From: Moorena bouillonii PNG
GTDB taxonomy: Bacteria > Cyanobacteriota > Cyanobacteriia > Cyanobacteriales > Coleofasciculaceae
Direction of reading: 5' to 3'
DNA: 38,656 bases
Assembly: GCF_001942495.1 (NCBI RefSeq)
Contig: NZ_MKZS01000001.1
Location: 4,344,359 to 4,383,014, forward strand
Shown: positions 25,930 to 34,680 of the stretch, piece after piece
Layout: every line of letters begins with the position of its first letter
How positions within the stretch are numbered: position 1 is the first letter of the stretch
Notes under the pieces: model-generated
What the model saw: only the letters and a program-made list of their open reading frames with translations
Databases searched by the model: none
Told to the model about the DNA's origin: nothing
Program-made: the position numbers and the translations under genes

Positions 25930-26409
25930 ATGAGCGATCACCAACGATTAGTAGACTTAAAGAATAACCTAGAGCTGCTATATGAAAAACTTGGCTCCTT
26001 TGAACAGGAGTTGATTATCTCCCCAAGTGCCTCTGCCAAGTTTGAACTCAAACAGCGGATTAAGCGAGAAATTTTCCCCAGTATCCGTAAGTATGAAGCC
26101 GAGTATTGGGAGTTGTACCCACAAGAGGCTATTCTAATTTCTGATGAAGAAGCTCAAATTCAACTAGCTCAAGTAAAACAGGCTGTTGAATCCCTTGAGC
26201 GCATTACACCTGTTGAGTACCCCCCAGAACTAGTGCAGTTGCTGCAAGATATCCGAACCAAATTGGAAGAAGGGGAAAAGGCAGCCTCAGCTAAGTTGAA
26301 GGTAATGCTGCCGTTAATTCCTGCGATCGCATCTTATGAGCTGGAAATCGATACAGAAGGGTTTATGTACAAATCCTGGAAGGCAATTAAGAAGCTGGTG
26401 AGGAGATAG
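25930..26409 (+). CDS. Helical adaptor-like protein with the module shared by the next gene
   Basis: 159 aa from ATG 25930, preceded by AGGAA (25920-25924); the frame is open further upstream, but that part matches nothing. Wholly helical and charged: QRLVDLKNNLELLYEKLGSF, SASAKFELKQRIKREIF, YPPELVQLLQDIRTKLEEGE and the C-terminal LPLIPAIASYELEIDTEGF, ending KAIKKLVRR. No signal peptide or membrane helix. Residues about 10-55 align with the start of the next protein (EKL...E.EL...AS..KFEL...I). I remember this module from cyanobacterial effector-associated proteins attached to proteases, NTPases or other effectors, which suggests an adaptor. Three bases separate its stop from the next ATG: co-translated. 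Confidence 0.7.
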   Translation: MSDHQRLVDLKNNLELLYEKLGSFEQELIISPSASAKFELKQRIKREIFPSIRKYEAEYWELYPQEAILISDEEAQIQLAQVKQAVESLERITPVEYPPELVQLLQDIRTKLEEGEKAASAKLKVMLPLIPAIASYELEIDTEGFMYKSWKAIKKLVRR

Positions 26410-26412
26410 GGG

Positions 26413-27477
26413 ATGTTAAGGGAAAAGCACGAACAAGCACTATTAAATTGGAAAGAAAAGCTTTATAATTATGAGATTGAACTATCAATAACTGCTAGTA
26501 CGGAACAAAAGTTTGAACTACGAAAGAAGATTGAAGAATGTGAAAACGAAATTGAACGAATACAAAAAGAGCTAAATATTGCTCAAGAAGATATAAATCA
26601 ATCTCCAAAGTATCCTAATCATACTTCAATAAACCAACCTCCTATAGATAAGGATAATTCAAAAAATTCTAATAATCCAACAAGATTACTATATTGGAAA
26701 GTTATTGGATTGCTTAGTATACCTGTTATTTCTATAGTATCTGTATTAAGCGTTTACAACAACAATTGGAAATCATATCAACCATCACCAATAGAAGAAA
26801 AAGACTTTTCATCTTTGACTGAGGGTAATGCCAGGAATAAAAATGATGAGTTAAATAAAAAATCTTCTTCTTTACTTTCTAATAAAAAATCTTCTTCTTT
26901 GCTTTCTAATAAAAAATCTCCTTTGATTGCACCAGATGTTGGTGAGGGGAATTCTAGGAATGAAAATTATTTACATACACCATCTACTTTGATTTCATCA
27001 GTGACGGGAGTTGATTATAGCCATCTAGATTATCTGTTAGCCAATGGTAAGTGGAAAGAAGCTGATCTCCTTGTTGTTCCTGAATTAGAAGAAGTATCAA
27101 AACTTGAAAATTTTGAAAATTTTCCCTGTGTTGATCTTAAAATTATTGACAAACTTTGGGTAAATTATAGCCGGGGAAAGTTTGGTTATAGCGTACAACA
27201 TGAAATATACAAAAGTATTGATAGAAATATAGCTGGATCCAGAATCAAAGATGAACAAATTATACGTTCGATCCTTATCAATTTTCTAGATAGGATTGGA
27301 TGGTTAACCTATGGTGAAATTAAGGATTACAACAATATGATATTTGACCCTGTTAAGGCTCCGAAAGGTCATTTACCACGTGGTCGATCTGATTCATCCT
27401 CAACGAATAAAGATAGATCCGAGTCTATTTCTCTTTTTTTAAAATATTTCAGTTACTTAGATTCATGTGGTTTGTAA
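26413..27477 (+). CDS. Helical module + transmembrane + GUN4-domain protein
   Basis: 354 aa, ATG, with AGGAG overlapping the end of the previous gene. Residues 1-60: charged helices (KEKLYNYEIELSITASTEQK, FELRKKIEECENEIERIQKE) related to the previous protein. About 98-115: membrane helix (VIGLLSIPVISIVSVLSV). About 150-170: repeated SSSLLSNKK. C-terminal GUN4 domain from about 200: GVDYSHLDYLLANGKWKEAD, FPCVDLKIIDKLWVNYSRGK, FGYSVQHEIYKSI, IGWLTYGEIKDYNNMIFD, KAPKGHLP. GUN4 binds porphyrins and stimulates Mg-chelatase; in multidomain cyanobacterial proteins it is thought to be a tetrapyrrole sensor. Signals from the membrane side through the helical module to the neighbour are plausible, but inference only. 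AT-richer than its neighbours. Confidence 0.85.
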   Translation: MLREKHEQALLNWKEKLYNYEIELSITASTEQKFELRKKIEECENEIERIQKELNIAQEDINQSPKYPNHTSINQPPIDKDNSKNSNNPTRLLYWKVIGLLSIPVISIVSVLSVYNNNWKSYQPSPIEEKDFSSLTEGNARNKNDELNKKSSSLLSNKKSSSLLSNKKSPLIAPDVGEGNSRNENYLHTPSTLISSVTGVDYSHLDYLLANGKWKEADLLVVPELEEVSKLENFENFPCVDLKIIDKLWVNYSRGKFGYSVQHEIYKSIDRNIAGSRIKDEQIIRSILINFLDRIGWLTYGEIKDYNNMIFDPVKAPKGHLPRGRSDSSSTNKDRSESISLFLKYFSYLDSCGL

Positions 27478-28010
27478 TGTTACATTAACTAATTCTTTCT
27501 CCAAAACTAAAAACAATAATATTTATGGCTGTTAATTCTTAGATTTAGTTTTTAAATTTCCTAGCGGGGCTACATTGTTGCCTGTAGAGTAGCTGGGAAT
27601 ACGGATTGAGACAAGTAACAAAATTAGAGCTAATTTTATTTATTTTTTATATTTTTAATATTGATAAAATATTAAATTATAATCACCTAAATCAATTATA
27701 ATTTAATATTTTCAATGGCATACAGTATTCACCGTTAATCGTATAATCATAACCAACTTATCCCCTCTCTAGCAACATAGATAAAATAAAAAAAGGGCTA
27801 GTATAGCATTCCATAGTAAGCCTGACCTATATCTAAATTCAATTATTATTACCTATTACCTATTACCTATTACCTATTACCTACTCCCTACTCCCTAAAA
27901 ACCAGTACAAAATTACATCACCTACATGTAGTTTTATTAAGCCTGAGATCATCGGGAAAAAAAGTGGTAAATTATAGCCAACATAGCAAAATAATCACAG
28001 GTGCATCAAG
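27478..28010. other. AT-rich intergenic with heptameric arrays
   Basis: Non-coding. Long A/T runs at 27630-27720 include TTTAATATT/AATATTAAA inverted words. At 27845-27896 about five units of TTACCTA are followed by CTCCCTA units. ATCACAGGTGCATCAAG precedes the next ATG; no strong ribosome site is visible. Confidence 0.6.
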
Positions 28011-29405
28011 ATGACTCAAAAGAAAACTACCGACAATAAAATAATCCCAGGGAGCTTGGCATTAGGATTTGCTTTACTCATCGGTGCTGCCTGGTGGGTA
28101 ACTAGCTCTAACTCTCGCTCCTTGCAATTGAACCGTATTAGTAATCCACCTATAGAAGATGTCAACTCTTCTACTACATCTTCTACTACAACAGAGAATG
28201 CAAGCCAGAATGCTGATGCTCAAACAAACCTTAACCTTGAGGGATTAGGGGATACCGACCGTGGTTATTCAATCCTCAGTAGTGCTAACTTCCGAGACGC
28301 TCTGGTTAAGCGGGGGATTGGTTTCAATTATGCTCAAGAGTCAGACCAGGAAGCTCGTGCAGCAGCTCTCGGTCAGGAACAAGCTGATCTAATTGGCACT
28401 AGCTTAGAGCAATTCCTGACTCACAAGCCTAACGGCAAAATCGTTGCTCTGTTGAACCGAACAGATAAAACAGATGGTACTCAACCCAACTTAGATGTAG
28501 TAGTGGCCTCTGAGCGTATCCTGAAATCCAATCCCAAAGAGATACAAGATTTTGTAGAAACATACTACGACCAGGTAGAGAAAGGTAATCTCAGGGATGG
28601 GGAAACTGCCGGTAAGGGGATGCAGTTTTTTACAGCAACTGAGGCGAAAGATTGGATGAAATCAGGAACTTTGGCAACAAGAATAGGGGAAACTGCGGGA
28701 GTGTTGGCAGCTTCCGGTAAGGCAAAAGATGTTCCTGTTAATACCACAGAACTGTTTACCGCTAACTATCTGCCCCCAACAGCTGAGCAAAGTATAGCTA
28801 CAACCCCTCCCACTGATCAGAATCCGCCGGAAGTTGGGGCTCAACCTCAGGTAGCTGATTCTACTGAAGCCGATCAAGCTCAGGGATCACAACCGGAAAA
28901 AACCGTTGCTGAACCAGAACAAAAACCTGACTCTACCGCCACTCAAGTGGCTGAGGCAGATGATAAAGCCAAGGAATCCCAACCAGAACAAAAATCTGAA
29001 CCTAATGGCACTCAAGTGGCAGAGGCTGAGGGACAAAACCCCCAGCCGCTAACTAACTTAGAAGTTTTAGGTGAAGTCAAGTTTGCCAGGGCTTCGTTTC
29101 AATTAAGTCCCCAGCAGCAGCAAAAGCTCAATGATTTGGCAGAGGCAATTCATAATTTTAACCCTAGTAGTGTAGTTGTCAAGGTGCAAGGTCATACCTC
29201 CCGTACTGGCAATCCTGAATCTAACCAGGAACTATCTAAAGCCAGGGCTCAAGAGGTAGTAAACTATCTCAAAAGCAAGTATCCCTCCCATCAATTTGTT
29301 GTGGAAGGATTAGGTTTCTCTGAACCCCAACCTGGTACTGACCCGACTTCTCCGGTTAACCAACGTACTGTGATTAGTTTGGCACCGATTCAATCTGGAA
29401 ATTAG
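28011..29405 (+). CDS. Membrane-anchored periplasmic-binding-like / OmpA fusion protein
   Basis: 464 aa. A short polar N-terminus then a membrane helix (about 14-32, SLALGFALLIGAAWWVTSS) with no cleavage site, so probably anchored in the inner membrane. Residues about 78-255 look like part of a type-2 substrate-binding fold (GYSILSSANFRDALVKRGI, ALGQEQADLIGTSLEQFL, VVASERILKSNPKEIQDFVE). Residues about 260-345 are a Pro/Glu/Gln-rich linker with two similar repeats (KTVAEPEQKPDSTATQVAEA and ESQPEQKSEPNGTQVAEA). The last 115 residues are an OmpA-type peptidoglycan-binding domain (VKVQGHTSRTGNPESNQELS, KARAQEV). The binding domain plus wall anchor suggests an envelope sensor or scaffold. Ligand unknown; stands alone. 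Confidence 0.8.
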   Translation: MTQKKTTDNKIIPGSLALGFALLIGAAWWVTSSNSRSLQLNRISNPPIEDVNSSTTSSTTTENASQNADAQTNLNLEGLGDTDRGYSILSSANFRDALVKRGIGFNYAQESDQEARAAALGQEQADLIGTSLEQFLTHKPNGKIVALLNRTDKTDGTQPNLDVVVASERILKSNPKEIQDFVETYYDQVEKGNLRDGETAGKGMQFFTATEAKDWMKSGTLATRIGETAGVLAASGKAKDVPVNTTELFTANYLPPTAEQSIATTPPTDQNPPEVGAQPQVADSTEADQAQGSQPEKTVAEPEQKPDSTATQVAEADDKAKESQPEQKSEPNGTQVAEAEGQNPQPLTNLEVLGEVKFARASFQLSPQQQQKLNDLAEAIHNFNPSSVVVKVQGHTSRTGNPESNQELSKARAQEVVNYLKSKYPSHQFVVEGLGFSEPQPGTDPTSPVNQRTVISLAPIQSGN

Positions 29406-29749
29406 GGACAGATCAAGGCGTTGCCCAATTCTGGAATAGCCAAGGGTAATTGGTATAGAAAAGGGAACAGGGAACAGGGAGTAGGGAGTAGGGAACGATG
29501 AACAAAAATTATCACAATTAATTTAGGTACCCTATAACTGGCTCAAGTATAAGCTGTTGTGCATTTAAACTTTATATTAGTCAAATCACATCAAAAAGAT
29601 AGATCCCAGTCCCCTTTTGCCAATAGCCATGCATGCTTTTTGCCTTCCTAAAAAGCATTTTAACCGTTTAGCTTACTTGAATATGATTCCAATATTCAGC
29701 AACGGCGAAGCGACCCGGTCAATAACCTTACATTGCCCTTTAATTATTC
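29406..29749. other. Intergenic upstream of ureD
   Basis: Contains a GGGAACA/GGGAGTA tandem array at 29463-29494. No gene seen. I looked for an NtcA palindrome (GTA-N8-TAC) that would tie urease to nitrogen control and found no convincing match. Confidence 0.5.
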
Positions 29750-30742
29750 GTGAATCGACTTTCTCAACCACAACCGACAGATAGTGATCAATCTCGATGG
29801 CATGGCAGCCTTGAATTACGCTTTGCCTTAGCCCATGGAAAAACTCAACCTATTCACACCTACGCCAAAGCTCCCTTGAAGGTACAGCGACCGTTTTATC
29901 CAGAAGGGCTAGGGGTTTGTCACACTGTGGTACTTCATACCGCTGGAGGAATGGTAGCAGGGGACAAGCTATCTCAAGATATCCACCTTGAATCGGGGAC
30001 TCATGCTTTAATCACCACTGCTGCTGCTAGTAAAGCTTATGGTAGGGGCAGTGCTAGCGCTAGTCTAAGAAACTATAGCACTAATAATCAAAAGCTTAGC
30101 GCTACTCTAAACCAAACAGAAGCTAGAAATATTTTTTCTAGCGCTAATCCAGAAAACAATAGCGCTAGTTTAAAGCAGCCAGAAACTAGACAAATCATCC
30201 GGCTCCAAGTAGATACTGGTGCTTGTTTAGAATGGTTTCCCCAAGAAACGATTGTATTCAATGGTGCAGTTTACCGGCAGGATTTGCGGGTAGAATTAGC
30301 GCCGGAAGCCAGTTGGTTAGGCTGGGAAATTACTCGATTTGGACGCAGTGCAAGAGGAGAAAGGTTTGTGGAGGGAAATTGGCGATCGCATACGGAAGTT
30401 TGGCAGCAAGGACATCCACAGTGGATTGACCGACAATGGTTACCAGCTAGCGAAGCCACCTTCTCTAGTCCTTATGGTTTAGCAGGACAACCAGTGGTAG
30501 GAACATTAGCTTTGGTAGGGCAACCGGTATCATCAGAGATTCTCGAACAAGCCAGAGGACTGTGGAGTGCTAGGGAGTATGTGGGGGAAGCTGGGGTAAC
30601 TCAGCTGATGTCAGGATTATTATGCCGCTATCGTGGTGCTTCGACTGAGGAGGTGAGACACTGGTTTACAGAGGTTTGGCAACTGTTGCGTGTTAATCTA
30701 TTCGGGCGTCCTATTATTAAGCCACGAGTTTGGCCGTTGTAA
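29750..30742 (+). CDS. ureD: Urease accessory protein UreD
   Basis: Nickel-insertion chaperone that works with UreF and UreG to load urease. Family marks: LRFALAHGKTQPIHTYAKAP, LKVQRPFYPEG, VVLHTAGGMVAGDKLSQDIH, HALITTAAASKAYGR, LEWFPQETIVFNGAVYRQ, then LGWEITRFGRSARGE and a C-terminal GRPIIKPRVWPL. The start is GTG 29750 (MNRLSQPQ). 330 aa is about 50 longer than usual: an extra Ser/Asn-rich block (about residues 100-147) sits between KAYGRG and RQIIRLQVDTG. The reading frame is intact, and the block lies at a loop between strands. ureA starts 33 bp after the stop, so they are one operon. Confidence 0.93.
   Translation: MNRLSQPQPTDSDQSRWHGSLELRFALAHGKTQPIHTYAKAPLKVQRPFYPEGLGVCHTVVLHTAGGMVAGDKLSQDIHLESGTHALITTAAASKAYGRGSASASLRNYSTNNQKLSATLNQTEARNIFSSANPENNSASLKQPETRQIIRLQVDTGACLEWFPQETIVFNGAVYRQDLRVELAPEASWLGWEITRFGRSARGERFVEGNWRSHTEVWQQGHPQWIDRQWLPASEATFSSPYGLAGQPVVGTLALVGQPVSSEILEQARGLWSAREYVGEAGVTQLMSGLLCRYRGASTEEVRHWFTEVWQLLRVNLFGRPIIKPRVWPL
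30046..30190. repeat. In-frame repetitive insertion in ureD
   Basis: Four copies of the palindrome AGCGCT (30056, 30098, 30140, 30161) in TAGCGCTA-like contexts at 42-, 42- and 21-bp spacing, plus a perfect hairpin GCTAGAAA/TTTCTAGC at 30122-30142. All intervals are multiples of three, so the reading frame survives. It encodes SASASLRNYS...NNSASLKQPE, a low-complexity block not expected in UreD. Confidence 0.75.
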
Positions 30743-30775
30743 TATCAAAATTGCTACTAACCAAAGGATCAAACA

Positions 30776-31078
30776 ATGCAACTGACACCCCAAGAAAAGG
30801 ATAAATTACTAATTTTTACTGCCGCCTTATTGGCAGAACGGCGCAAGGAAAAGGGGTTGAAGCTAAATTACCCAGAAGCCGTTGCCTACATTTCTGCGGA
30901 AATTTTGGAAGGTGCAAGGGAAGGACGTCCAGTAGCTGATTTAATGAGTTACGGCACTACCCTGCTGACCCGGGATGATGTGATGGAAGGAGTACCCGAA
31001 ATGGTGAATGAAGTCCAGGTAGAAGCAACCTTTCCCGATGGGACTAAACTGGTTACTGTACATGACCCAATTCGTTAG
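30776..31078 (+). CDS. ureA: Urease subunit gamma (UreA)
   Basis: 100 aa, the standard length. [39 protein letters not shown] and [20 protein letters not shown] are family signatures. ATG with AAAGGA upstream at suitable spacing. The smallest structural subunit of urease, it packs against the alpha and beta chains in the (UreABC)3 complex. The next urease gene, ureB, begins only after an unusual 1,055-bp spacer. Confidence 0.95.
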   Translation: MQLTPQEKDKLLIFTAALLAERRKEKGLKLNYPEAVAYISAEILEGAREGRPVADLMSYGTTLLTRDDVMEGVPEMVNEVQVEATFPDGTKLVTVHDPIR

Positions 31079-32133
31079 TCTCACAAAACGCTTGATCAAT
31101 AACTCTTTAACTGATCTTAAATCATCAGAGGATTCAAAGAAGTTGACAGAGTTCTTCTCTGAGATTGATAAGTTGGTTTCTCAGGTCATTGATTTGCTCA
31201 TTGCTCAGTTGTGCAGTTGTTTGATGAGCTACTATGTTATTCAGGCTATTGATACAGTCATCAGTCGTATTACGACAGTTCTGAACAACCTGGATTCGTT
31301 CATTAAAGATTTCTTGGAAGTGAGGCTCAACTGATTGAATAATAGTTGTGTTGTTGGGTTGAGATTCATTCAGTTGGAACTTGAAAATATTCCATAACTT
31401 AACTAGTGAAGGGAGTCCCATAAGCACCAAAAAATGGTAAAAAAACTTTAAAAAAATAAAACACCAGACAGGAAAACTAAAAAAGTAGAGAGAGGAGTAA
31501 TGACTATAGTCATTACTAATTTAATATTAATAGAATTAATGGCGAAAATAGTTTCCAAAATAAATTTATGAATAACCTGCAGCTGCTCAAGCAAAAGTTT
31601 TCCATAATTAGGATAAACTTCCTGGCGATTAGTATAGCTTTAAAAGCCATATAAGATGTCAGCGTTGACCAAAAAGGAATCATTAACTGTAGAAATAGAA
31701 CCATCAACGAGTTAATAAGTAAGAATTAAATAACACCTATATCGATTATTCAGAACAGACTAGAGAAGTCAGGATTAATTGATTAAAGAGTGTGTGAAGA
31801 GAAGATAAGCTAGAAAAAAAACTATGGTAATAGTCATAGGTAATAGGTAGTAAGTAATAAGTAATAAGTAATAGCTAATAAGTAATAGGTACAAAAAAAA
31901 GCAGTTGACACCTTCTGTGCTAAGATCGCGCAGCTTCATACCCTGGTCAGAATCCTAGAGCCATTAAATCTAGACCCTTGATGCCTAGAGCCAATAACAT
32001 AAAAAAAAACTAAACTCTACTCCCCATCTACTTCAGTGTGTCAATTAAGGCTACCAACAAAAATCGAATGTACGAGATAATCAACTAATTCACGAGATAA
32101 TAAAAAGCTAGTCAGGGTTTAAGGAGTTAGTTA
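31079..32133. other. 1.05-kb spacer between ureA and ureB
   Basis: Urease genes are normally almost contiguous, so this is an insertion. It is AT-rich, carries two short minus-strand frames (31134-31421 and 31516-31707), a TAATAGGTA/TAATAAGTA tandem array at 31826-31890, and direct repeats CCTAGAGCCA (31958, 31983) and CGAGATAAT (32074, 32093). No transposase or terminal inverted repeats were recognised. A promoter for ureB and ureC may lie here, as transcription from ureA would have to cross it. Confidence 0.55.
31134..31421 (-). CDS. Small hypothetical ORF in the urease spacer
   Basis: 95 aa from the ATG at 31421. The central part is protein-like and mostly helical and polar (FQLNESQPNNTTIIQSVEPH, IVAHQTTAQLSNEQINDLRN, QLINLREELCQLL) with no family I recognise. 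No clear ribosome site. It is antisense to the ureA-ureB spacer. A plus-strand frame over the same bases is less convincing. Could be the tail of a lost gene; weakly supported. Confidence 0.3.
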   Translation of the reverse strand: MGLPSLVKLWNIFKFQLNESQPNNTTIIQSVEPHFQEIFNERIQVVQNCRNTTDDCINSLNNIVAHQTTAQLSNEQINDLRNQLINLREELCQLL

Positions 32134-32451
32134 GTGATTCCAGGCGAAATCATTCCCCAAACAGGGGAAATAGAACTCAATGCTGGTCGTGCCACCATCA
32201 GAGTACGGGTAGCGAATACAGGCGATCGCCCTATTCAAGTAGGGTCTCATTTTCACTTCTTTGAAGTCAACGAAGCTCTCCAATTTGACCGGGAAGCTAC
32301 TACAGGCATGCGCTTAAATATTCCAGCTGGCACCGCTATCCGCTTTGAACCGGGAGACGAACGAGAGGTGGAATTAGTCACTCTTGTCGGTAGCCGTCAG
32401 GTGTACGGCTTCAATGGCAAAATTAATGGTCAACTTGATAGCTCAAGTTGA
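32134..32451 (+). CDS. ureB: Urease subunit beta (UreB)
   Basis: 105 aa with a GTG start; AAGGAG lies 9 bases upstream and fixes it. [55 protein letters not shown] and [12 protein letters not shown] are the family landmarks, and the length is normal. It is a structural urease chain. It is separated from ureC by 158 bp containing a heptamer array, instead of the usual tight junction. Confidence 0.95.
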   Translation: MIPGEIIPQTGEIELNAGRATIRVRVANTGDRPIQVGSHFHFFEVNEALQFDREATTGMRLNIPAGTAIRFEPGDEREVELVTLVGSRQVYGFNGKINGQLDSSS

Positions 32452-32522
32452 TATATAGTTACTATTTTTTTTAAGCAAGCGCTACCGAGAGGTAATCCCA
32501 GAGTTTTGCCAAGGGGATAAAA

Positions 32523-32591
32523 TTACCCATTACCCATTACCTATTACCCATTACCCATTACCCATTACCCATTACCCATTACCCATTACCC
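32523..32591. repeat. Heptameric tandem array (TTACCCA)n before ureC
   Basis: About ten units of TTACCCA (one variant TTACCTA) end nine bases upstream of AAGGAG, the ureC ribosome site at 32598-32603. Because units are 7 bp and outside the coding region, changes in copy number would alter only the ureB-ureC distance and leader length. Confidence 0.9.
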
Positions 32592-32609
32592 TCAATCAAG
32601 GAGTTATTG

Positions 32610-34328
32610 ATGAGTTATCGTATGGATCGTCGTGCCTACGCCGAAACTTATGGTCCTACTGTAGGCGATCGCATCCGCTTGGCTGATACAGAACTAGTGA
32701 TCGAAGTGGAACAGGACTACACCACCTATGGTGATGAAGTTAAATTCGGTGGTGGCAAAGTGATTAGAGATGGGATGGGACAATCCCCCATCTCCCGCGC
32801 CGAGGGTGCTGTGGATTTGGTGATCACTAATGCCCTGATCCTGGATTGGTGGGGTATTGTTAAAGCCGATATTGGTATTAAAGACGGGAAAATAGTCAAC
32901 ATTGGCAAAGCCGGAAATCCCTACATCCAGGACAATGTCACTATTATTATTGGTCCTAGCACCGAAGCAGTTGCTGGGGAAGGAATGATTCTCACCGCAG
33001 GGGGGATTGATGCTCACATTCACTTTATTTGTCCCCAACAGATTGAAACTGCGATCGCATCTGGTATCACTACTATGATCGGCGGTGGTACAGGTCCAGC
33101 CACTGGCACTAACGCCACTACCTGTACTCCTGGTGCTTGGAATATTCACCGGATGCTGCAAGCTGCGGATGCATTTCCTGTGAATCTAGGGTTTTTAGGG
33201 AAAGGCAATAGTGCCAAACCCGAGGGATTACAGGAACAAGTGATAGCGGGTGCCATGGGATTGAAGCTGCACGAAGACTGGGGCACTACTCCAGCCACTA
33301 TTGATACCTGTTTAAGTGTAGCGGATCAGTTTGATGTCCAGGTGGCAATTCATACCGATACCCTTAATGAAGCCGGGTTTGTGGAAAATACCATTGCTGC
33401 CTTCAAAAACCGAGTCATTCATACCTACCACACCGAAGGAGCAGGGGGAGGTCATGCTCCAGATATTATTAAAGTGTGTAGTGAAGCTAATGTATTGCCC
33501 TCTTCTACCAATCCTACCCGTCCCTATACCCTTAATACCCTAGAAGAACATCTCGATATGCTCATGGTGTGCCATCACCTAGACCGGGGCATTCCTGAAG
33601 ATGTGGCCTTCGCTGAGTCCCGGATTCGTCGGGAAACTATTGCTGCTGAGGATATCCTTCATGATTTAGGGGCATTCAGTATGATTGCCTCTGATTCTCA
33701 AGCCATGGGACGGGTGGGTGAAGTGATTATCCGTACCTGGCAGACAGCCCACAAAATGAAAGTGCAACGGGGAGTGTTATCCACTACTCCTGGGGAAACT
33801 GGGGAAAATGACAATTTCCGAGCCAAGCGTTACGTTGCCAAGTATACGATTAACCCTGCGATCGCTCACGGAATTGCTAATTATGTTGGTTCCATCGCAG
33901 AAGGGAAGCTAGCCGATTTGTGTCTGTGGCGTCCAGCCATGTTTGGAGTCAAGCCAGAGATAGTGATTAAAGGTGGTGCGATCGCATGGTCCCAAATGGG
34001 TGATGCCAATGCTAGTATTCCCACACCCCAGCCGATTCATATGCGTCCGATGTTTGGTAGTTTTGGTGGTGCGATCGCAGCCACATCCGTTACCTTTGTC
34101 TCCCAAGCTGCCTTAGACCAAGACATCCCAGCTCAAATTGGCTTACAAAAATCCGCTGTTGCCGTTTCCAACACCCGCAACTTGAGTAAGACCGACATGA
34201 AACTCAACGACGCCTTGCCACAGATTGAGGTCAATCCAGAAACCTATGAAGTCAGAGCTGATGGGGAATTATTAACATGCGAGCCCGCAACAGTTTTACC
34301 TATGGCACAGCGTTACTTCTTATTTTGA
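32610..34328 (+). CDS. ureC: Urease subunit alpha (UreC), catalytic
   Basis: Hydrolyses urea to ammonia and carbamate with a dinuclear nickel centre. 572 aa from the ATG at 32610 (AAGGAG 7 bases upstream); a TTG just before it is less likely. Metal and active-site regions are intact: [11 protein letters not shown] (Ni-binding His pair), GLKLHEDWG with the carbamylated Lys, [25 protein letters not shown] (His ligands), the mobile flap VCHHLD with catalytic Cys and His, and [11 protein letters not shown] with the Asp ligand. Full length, ending PMAQRYFLF. Activity would need UreE/F/G encoded elsewhere. No sign of damage. Confidence 0.97.
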   Translation: MSYRMDRRAYAETYGPTVGDRIRLADTELVIEVEQDYTTYGDEVKFGGGKVIRDGMGQSPISRAEGAVDLVITNALILDWWGIVKADIGIKDGKIVNIGKAGNPYIQDNVTIIIGPSTEAVAGEGMILTAGGIDAHIHFICPQQIETAIASGITTMIGGGTGPATGTNATTCTPGAWNIHRMLQAADAFPVNLGFLGKGNSAKPEGLQEQVIAGAMGLKLHEDWGTTPATIDTCLSVADQFDVQVAIHTDTLNEAGFVENTIAAFKNRVIHTYHTEGAGGGHAPDIIKVCSEANVLPSSTNPTRPYTLNTLEEHLDMLMVCHHLDRGIPEDVAFAESRIRRETIAAEDILHDLGAFSMIASDSQAMGRVGEVIIRTWQTAHKMKVQRGVLSTTPGETGENDNFRAKRYVAKYTINPAIAHGIANYVGSIAEGKLADLCLWRPAMFGVKPEIVIKGGAIAWSQMGDANASIPTPQPIHMRPMFGSFGGAIAATSVTFVSQAALDQDIPAQIGLQKSAVAVSNTRNLSKTDMKLNDALPQIEVNPETYEVRADGELLTCEPATVLPMAQRYFLF

Positions 34329-34665
34329 TGAGTTGCTAGTCAATCACTAGAGCATTTTTTATATTAATGAGGTACACAAGATTTTTTTATGTTGCCTGTT
34401 GCCTTTTGCCTGTTTATTTTTGCCTGTTGCCTAAAATTAAAAATGTACCTCACCAATTTAATGTCAGTTGGGCAGTGGATCAGACCGATTGACCAACCTT
34501 GCCAATCCCGTTGCTAGGCACTGCCCACCCTACGATTAATGACTAGATCCAATCTCCCTACTCCCTACTCCCTACTCCCTACTCCCTACTCCCTACTCCC
34601 TAATGTTAAGTTTTCTGCTGAACTGACCATAGAGGTATCGAGCTAGAGGTATAACTTAGTTCAGT
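34329..34665. other. Intergenic with three repeat arrays
   Basis: TTGCCTG-type repeats at 34391-34432, the half-palindrome GCACTGCCCACCCTACG near 34519-34535, and seven units of CTCCCTA at 34554-34602. TTAGTTCAGTTTGACAAAAA precedes the next gene. No coding sequence seen. Confidence 0.65.
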
Positions 34666-34680
34666 TTGACAAAAAATTTA

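Noticed and set aside
27845-27896. Regular repeats that might be a CRISPR array
   Set aside because: Units are 7 bp, directly adjacent and without spacers, so they are heptameric tandem repeats.
29500-29749. Possible NtcA-binding site upstream of ureD
   Set aside because: No GTA-N8-TAC with a suitably placed -10 box could be found.
31038-31334. 98-codon plus-strand ORF overlapping the end of ureA
   Set aside because: It starts inside ureA in another frame with no ribosome site; the minus-strand frame over the same bases is more protein-like, and neither is strong.
32694-33161. 155-codon minus-strand ORF
   Set aside because: Antisense to the conserved part of ureC; no protein features.
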